A stretch of 10,000 bases of DNA from assembly GCA_020217035.1 (NCBI GenBank), contig JAIWOG010000071.1, positions 1 through 10,000 of the forward strand, written 5' to 3'. Positions 6,211 to 10,000 of the stretch are shown here, piece by piece. Each line of letters starts with the position of its first letter. Positions within the stretch are counted from its first letter, which is position 1. The notes beneath the pieces were generated by a model. It had not been told where the DNA came from. It saw only the letters and a list, made by a program, of their open reading frames with translations, and ran no database searches. A program made the position numbers and the translations under genes. The stretch is from Magnetospirillum sp. GTDB taxonomy: Bacteria > Pseudomonadota > Alphaproteobacteria > Rhodospirillales > Magnetospirillaceae.

Positions 6211-6441
6211 CTACTTTATCCAATCAGAGACGGCAGAAGCAATTGCCGCTATCGCTGCCGCCACGCTGGCAATTGCCGCAATTTTAGCAGTCCGCAGGTT
6301 TTTGTCAGCCAGGGCATTTTGTTCGATGCGATCTCGCCGCTTGATTTCGGCAATGGCTGCGCCTTTATCGGCATGATGTGCTCCAAGGGCGGCAATCCCT
6401 TCGAGCCAAGCGTCGGACTTTTCAGAAAAATCCTTTTCCAT
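6211..6441 (-). CDS. Small single-pass membrane protein, unknown function
   Basis: 76 residues, not recognised. The N-terminal half is charged and probably helical (MEKDFSEKSDAWLEG, then KRRDRIEQNALADKN). The C-terminus is an Ala/Ile-rich membrane helix about residues 53-71 (AKIAAIASVAAAIAAIAS) ending DWIK. With Lys/Arg before the helix, an N-in topology with a tail anchor is plausible. It begins 3 nt after the gor stop (TAG-GGG-ATG), so it may be translated by reinitiation; there is no well-spaced Shine-Dalgarno. The region is visibly richer in A/T than gor. It ends 25 nt before the mntA start. It is more likely a real gene than not, since the charge-then-helix order is protein-like. Confidence 0.6.
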   Translation of the reverse strand: MEKDFSEKSDAWLEGIAALGAHHADKGAAIAEIKRRDRIEQNALADKNLRTAKIAAIASVAAAIAAIASAVSDWIK

Positions 6442-6444
6442 CCC

Positions 6445-7824
6445 CTATTCCGAACATTCCGGGCTGGGGTCGGGGCGCTTGTCGCGCATGGTGACCAGTT
6501 CCTCGGCCGCCGTCGGGTGGATGCCGATGGTGGAATCGAACTGGGCCTTGGTGGCGCCGCATTTCAGGGCGACGGCGAAGCCTTGCACCATTTCCGGGCC
6601 GTCGGGGCCCAAAACATGGATGCCCAGCACGCGGTCGGTCTTTTGGTCGACGACGATCTTCATCAGCGTGCGTTCGTCGCGGCCCGACAGGGTGTTCTTC
6701 ATCGGCTTGAAGCGCGAAACATAGACGTCGATGGCGCAGCCCAGCTTGGCGCGGGCCTGTTCCTCGGTCAGTCCCACGGTGGCGATGGGCGGCATGGAGA
6801 ACACGGCGGTGGGGACATTGTCGTAATCGGTGCTGGTGGGGTTGCCCAAAAACAGGGTCTGGACCAGCGCCATGCCCTCGGCCAGGGCCACCGGGGTCAG
6901 GTTCATGCGGTCGGTGACGTCGCCGATGGCCCAGATGCTGGGCACCGAGGTCCGCGAATATTCGTCCACCACCACGGCGCCGTTCTTGTCCAGTTGCACG
7001 CCCGCTTCCACCAGGCCCAGCCCCTTGGTGTTGGGGGCGCGGCCGGTGGCGTACATCACCAGGTCGACGCGCAGGGTCTCGTCGCCGGACAGGCGCAGGT
7101 CGTAACCGCCCTTGACCTTCTCGATGGACAGGACCTGGGTTTCGCGCCGCAGGTCGATGCCCTTGGCCACCATGGCTTCGTCCAGGGCGGCGCGGACATC
7201 CTGGTCGAAGCCGCGCAGCGTCGCCTCGCCCCGGATGATCTGCGTCACCTTGACGCCAAGCGCGTTGAAGATGCCGGCGAACTCGACGGCGATGTAGCCG
7301 CCGCCGACGATGGCGATGGTACCCGGCAATTGCAGCAAATCCAGGGCCTCGTCCGAGGTGATGGCGTGCTCGATGCCGGGAATCTGCGGAAGAGACGGCC
7401 GCCCGCCGGTGGAAACCAGGATGTTCTTGGCGCTGATCCGCTTGTCGCCCACTTGCACGGTGTGGGCATCGACGACGGTGCCACGCCCTTCGAACATGGT
7501 GACGCCGGAATCGCGCATGATGCGGTTATAGACGGCTTCCAGGCGGTTCAGCTCAGCGTTCTTGGCGCTGATCAGCCGCGCCCAGTCGAAGCCGACCGAG
7601 CCGATGTCCCAGCCGAAACCGGCGGAATCGGCGATGTCCTCGGCGAAATGGCCGCCCATGACCAGCAGCTTCTTGGGTACGCAGCCGCGCATGACGCAGG
7701 TGCCGCCAACCCGGCTTTCCTCGATGGCCGCCACCTTCTTGCCCAACCGCGCCGCCATGCGCGAGGCCCGCACCCCACCCGAACCGGCGCCGATGGTGAC
7801 GAGGTCGAAATCATAACCGGACAT
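6445..7824 (-). CDS. gor: Glutathione-disulfide reductase
   Basis: 459 residues, full length for the class I flavoprotein disulfide reductase family. Features in order: FAD-binding GAGSGGVRA (12-20); redox-active disulfide in GGTCVMRGCVPKK with C43 and C48; NAD(P)-binding GGGYIAVEFAG; then IIRGEATLRGFD, whose two Arg match those giving E. coli Gor its NADPH preference; second FAD motif WAIGDVT; and C-terminal HPTAAEELVTMR with the active-site His-Glu pair. It reduces GSSG to GSH with NADPH in the cytosol. The sequence fits Gor better than lipoamide dehydrogenase or mercuric reductase. ATG at 7824 has AAGGAG 8 nt upstream. It lies 33 nt after the histidine kinase stop, with a small TCTGTC/GACAGA hairpin (7841-7857) in between, so co-transcription is plausible. 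Confidence 0.95.
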   Translation of the reverse strand: MSGYDFDLVTIGAGSGGVRASRMAARLGKKVAAIEESRVGGTCVMRGCVPKKLLVMGGHFAEDIADSAGFGWDIGSVGFDWARLISAKNAELNRLEAVYNRIMRDSGVTMFEGRGTVVDAHTVQVGDKRISAKNILVSTGGRPSLPQIPGIEHAITSDEALDLLQLPGTIAIVGGGYIAVEFAGIFNALGVKVTQIIRGEATLRGFDQDVRAALDEAMVAKGIDLRRETQVLSIEKVKGGYDLRLSGDETLRVDLVMYATGRAPNTKGLGLVEAGVQLDKNGAVVVDEYSRTSVPSIWAIGDVTDRMNLTPVALAEGMALVQTLFLGNPTSTDYDNVPTAVFSMPPIATVGLTEEQARAKLGCAIDVYVSRFKPMKNTLSGRDERTLMKIVVDQKTDRVLGIHVLGPDGPEMVQGFAVALKCGATKAQFDSTIGIHPTAAEELVTMRDKRPDPSPECSE

Positions 7825-7857
7825 GGGAAAAGCTCCTTGCTCTGTCAGGGCGACAGA

Positions 7858-9543
7858 CTAGCAAGCGGTGGCGGCGGAAGAAAGCCGGATGGTCACCGTG
7901 GTCCCCTGGCCGGGGGCGCTGTCCACCGTCAGGGTGCCGCCATGCAACTCGATGAATTTCTTGGCTAGCGGCAACCCCAGGCCGGTGCCGGAATGACGGC
8001 GTGTCGCCTGGTCGTCCACTTGAACGAACGGTTCCAGCACCCGCTGGATGTCGCAGGGCTTCATGCCGATGCCGGAATCGACCACCTTGACCCACACGCC
8101 GTCAGCGTCGCGCCCCAGACCCAAGGTCACCGAGCCGCCTGCCGGTGTGAACTTCAAGGAATTGCCGATCAGGTTCAACAGCACCTGCTTCATGCGCAAG
8201 GGATCGACCCGCACGTTTCCGGGGTCCACCTCGACCGCCAGACGCAGGTCGAGGCGCTGGCGCATGGCCTTTTCCTGCAGCAAGCGGATCGCCTGTTCGG
8301 CCAAGGGCACCAGCGGCAGGTTTTCCGGCGTCAGGTCGAAATGCCCGGCCTCGACCTTGGACAGGTCCAGAACTTCGTTGATGATGGACAACAGATGGGT
8401 GCCCGATTCCCAGATGGATTCCACGTATTGGGCGTAGACCGGGTTCTCCACCGGCCCCAGCACACCCAGACGCATGACGTCGGAAAAGCCGATGATGGCG
8501 TTCAAGGGGGTACGCAATTCGTGGCTCATGTTGGCCAGGAACTCGCTTTTGCAGCGGTTGGCGTCCTCGGCCAGGCGCCGCGCCGCTTCGGCTTCGGCGG
8601 TGCGGGCGGCGACACGGTATTCCAACAGGTCGTTGGCCTGACGCAGGGCGGTTTCGGCGCGGCGGCGTTCGGTGATGTCCTGACCGACGATGACGATGCC
8701 GTCCTCGGTGTCCAAAGGCGCCAGGTTCCACGAAACCACTCGGCTGCCCAAGGCGCCTTCCTGGTCGCGCAATTGCTGCCCGGAACGGGCCTGGGCCAGC
8801 CATTGATCAAAGGAATCGCCCACGTTGTCACCCAAGATTCGCCGCCAGGGCTTGCCCACCACGTCCTGGGCCGACAAACCCAGGATGCGTTCGGCCTCGC
8901 GGTTGAATTCCTGCACCCGGCCATCGAATCCGACCACCACGATGATGCTGGCCGCCACCTCGACCAGCGAACGGAAGCGGGATTCGCTGGCTCGCAGCAC
9001 CGCCTCGCGCCGTTTGCTTTCGGTGATGTCGCCCAGCGAGCCGACCATGCGGGTGGCGATGCCGTTGGCACCGCGCACCGCCACCCCGCGCGACCGAATC
9101 CAGCGGTATTCGCCGTTGCGGGTGCGGACGCGGTATTCACATTCGAAATACTCGGTTTCGCCCTTCAGGTGGTGAATGAGCGTGGATTGGTAACAATCCC
9201 GATCGTCGGGATGCACCATCTTCAGCCATTCATGCGAGGTTGTTCTGACCGTCTCGCCGTCGAAGCCCAGGATGGCCAGCAGCCGGGTGGACAGGAACAA
9301 TTCCTTGGTGATCGGGTTCCAATCCCACAGCCCTTCGCCGGGGCCGCGCATGGCCAGGGCATAGCGTTCCTCGCTTTCCCTGAGCGCCTTGGTGGCCACC
9401 ATCAAGGCGTCGCGGGCGGCGTTGGCCTCGCGGTGGGCCTCTTCCAGTTCGGTGATGCGAGAACGCAAGCGCGAGATGACGGAACGCCGCCGAAAAGGCG
9501 TCGCGACGGGCATGGTCCGGCTGCGATTGCGTTCTATCGGCAC
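7858..9543 (-). CDS. Cytoplasmic PAS-PAS hybrid-free sensor histidine kinase
   Basis: 561 residues. A short basic N-terminus leads into a coiled coil (about 25-58), a PAS_3-type domain with PAC segment (about 58-177, HPDDRD at 111-116, YRWIRSRG at 146-153), a second PAS (about 184-295), a coiled-coil linker (about 297-333), HisKA with the H-box around His341 ([20 protein letters not shown]), and HATPase_c with N-box NLIGNSLKF (457-465), G1 DSGIGM (489-494), F-box FVQVDD (506-511) and G2 GTGLGLPLA (519-527). The H-box region resembles PleC/DivJ kinases of Alphaproteobacteria. No membrane segment or receiver domain is present, so it senses a cytosolic signal and phosphorylates an unlinked response regulator. 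Start is GTG 9543, chosen for the strong AGGGAGG just upstream; ATG 9513 has no such site and would cost only ten residues. It is upstream of gor, possibly cotranscribed. Confidence 0.93.
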   Translation of the reverse strand: MPIERNRSRTMPVATPFRRRSVISRLRSRITELEEAHREANAARDALMVATKALRESEERYALAMRGPGEGLWDWNPITKELFLSTRLLAILGFDGETVRTTSHEWLKMVHPDDRDCYQSTLIHHLKGETEYFECEYRVRTRNGEYRWIRSRGVAVRGANGIATRMVGSLGDITESKRREAVLRASESRFRSLVEVAASIIVVVGFDGRVQEFNREAERILGLSAQDVVGKPWRRILGDNVGDSFDQWLAQARSGQQLRDQEGALGSRVVSWNLAPLDTEDGIVIVGQDITERRRAETALRQANDLLEYRVAARTAEAEAARRLAEDANRCKSEFLANMSHELRTPLNAIIGFSDVMRLGVLGPVENPVYAQYVESIWESGTHLLSIINEVLDLSKVEAGHFDLTPENLPLVPLAEQAIRLLQEKAMRQRLDLRLAVEVDPGNVRVDPLRMKQVLLNLIGNSLKFTPAGGSVTLGLGRDADGVWVKVVDSGIGMKPCDIQRVLEPFVQVDDQATRRHSGTGLGLPLAKKFIELHGGTLTVDSAPGQGTTVTIRLSSAATAC

Positions 9544-9576
9544 GCGCCCTCCCTGGTTGGAGCTTCTGAGTATTAT

Positions 9577-9589
9577 CTTTTCACAAAAG
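9577..9589. promoter_or_regulatory. Small perfect palindrome upstream of the histidine kinase gene
   Basis: CTTTT-CAC-AAAAG is a 5+3+5 inverted repeat in the AT-rich part of the gap before the kinase gene. On the minus strand it abuts GATAAT (9577-9572), a possible -10 element with no matching -35. It could be an operator. Only the symmetry is visible; no regulator is identified. Confidence 0.25.
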
Positions 9590-9614
9590 TGCTATCCGCT
9601 TCGGCTTGGAACAA

Positions 9615-9639
9615 GGGGGCGAAGGTATACTCCGCCCCC
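9615..9639 (-). terminator. Probable terminator after cysC
   Basis: GGGGGCG (9615-9621) pairs with CGCCCCC (9633-9639), giving a 7-bp GC-only stem and an 11-nt loop, 15 nt beyond the cysC stop. Read on the minus strand it is followed by TTGTTCC, a weak T-tract. It should separate cysC from the histidine kinase gene. Efficiency is uncertain because the U-run is interrupted. Confidence 0.55.
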
Positions 9640-9654
9640 CTCTTTCGGGCAGGA

Positions 9655-9999
9655 TCAGGCGCTCAACGCTTCCACCGCCCCACGGCCAAGGCGGCTTTCC
9701 ACATAAAGCAGCAACTCCGCCACCGTTTCGTCCACCGACTTGCCTTCGGTGACCAGCGCCAGTTCCGGCGAGTCGGGGGCCTCGTAGGGGGCCGAAACGC
9801 CGGTGAAGTCGGCGATCTCGCCTTGACGGGCCTTCTTGTACAATCCCTTGGGATCGCGTTGTTCGCAGGCGTCCAGGCTGGTGGCGACGTGGATTTCGTG
9901 GAAAGCCTCGGGATCGATGGCGCGGACCCGATCGCGGTCAGCGCGGTATGGACTGATGAAGGCGGTGATCACCAGCATGCCGGCCTTGGCGAACAGGTG
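9655..9999 (-). CDS. cysC: Adenylylsulfate (APS) kinase, C-terminal part; N-terminus beyond window
   Basis: 115 codons including the stop are visible and the frame stays open to the right edge (HLFAKAGMLVITAFISPYRADR). The internal ATG at 9978 is not a real start. Family marks: the TAFISPYRADRDRVR block, FHEIHVATSLDACEQRDPKGLYKKA, and GVSAPYEAPDSPEL. The P-loop is outside the window. APS kinase phosphorylates adenylylsulfate with ATP to give PAPS in sulfate assimilation. In many Alphaproteobacteria this domain is the C-terminal half of a CysN-CysC fusion. The visible part cannot tell free CysC from the fusion. Stop TGA at 9657-9655, then a terminator-like hairpin. Confidence 0.92.
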   Translation of the reverse strand, partial: HLFAKAGMLVITAFISPYRADRDRVRAIDPEAFHEIHVATSLDACEQRDPKGLYKKARQGEIADFTGVSAPYEAPDSPELALVTEGKSVDETVAELLLYVESRLGRGAVEALSA

Positions 10000-10000
10000 C

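Noticed and set aside
6239..6279. Direct repeat GCAATTGCCGC at 6239-6249 and 6269-6279
   Set aside because: It lies in the Ala/Ile-rich membrane helix of the small protein and is explained by repeated AIA codons, not by a separate DNA element.
7841..7857. TCTGTC/GACAGA hairpin between the kinase gene and gor, considered as a terminator
   Set aside because: Stem is only 6 bp and lacks a following T-run on the minus strand, so it is not a credible stop for transcription.
6136..7968. A 610-codon plus-strand open frame opposite gor and the small membrane protein
   Set aside because: Product is His/Gly/Asp/Gln-rich with no family resemblance. It is the antisense shadow of a well-recognised gor gene, typical of GC-rich DNA.

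Overview
This looks like chromosomal DNA of a GC-rich alphaproteobacterium. The gene content and protein flavour (PleC/DivJ-like histidine kinase core, bacterial-proteasome/ATP-grasp cluster, glutathione reductase, CysC) would fit a Rhodospirillales member such as Magnetospirillum. That placement is a guess from general resemblance. No rRNA, tRNA, IS element, integrase or CRISPR array was seen. Every gene I can support lies on the minus strand, so the window reads right to left; long plus-strand reading frames are antisense shadows.

In transcription order: (1) 9999-9655, the C-terminal part of APS kinase (CysC), entering from the right edge and followed by a terminator-like hairpin. (2) 9543-7858, a soluble two-PAS histidine kinase with no response regulator nearby. 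(3) 7824-6445, glutathione reductase (Gor). (4) 6441-6211, a 76-residue protein with one predicted C-terminal membrane helix. (5) 6185-5543, an MntA/HepT-type toxin-antitoxin pair that looks decayed: the nucleotidyltransferase is frameshifted exactly at its first catalytic Asp codon, and the HEPN toxin has Gln in place of the motif His. (6) 5530-4655, a radical SAM protein. (7) 4507-1406, a three-gene cluster of circularly permuted ATP-grasp, alpha-E protein and Anbu-type proteasome-like peptidase, closed by a strong intrinsic terminator. (8) 1236-1, a two-helix membrane sensor-like module fused to an OtsA-type GT20 glycosyltransferase domain, cut by the left edge.

The most coherent unit is the ATP-grasp/alpha-E/Anbu cluster. 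Comparative genomics has linked these families and predicted that they make and degrade a peptide or peptide-tagged product. Here the first two genes overlap by 7 nt, the third follows after 22 nt, and a well-placed sigma-54-like -24/-12 element lies upstream with a predicted leader of about 29 nt. The usual transglutaminase-like partner is absent from the window. The membrane-anchored GT20 fusion downstream has its own AT-rich upstream region carrying a 10-bp direct repeat at 22-bp spacing.

No gene-free stretch exceeds 300 bases. The larger gaps (1237-1405, 4508-4654, 9544-9654) hold the regulatory candidates listed. I did not find a clearly unprecedented system; the points most worth following are the sensor-GT20 fusion, the sigma-54-like control of the Anbu cluster, and the doubly broken MntA/HepT pair.
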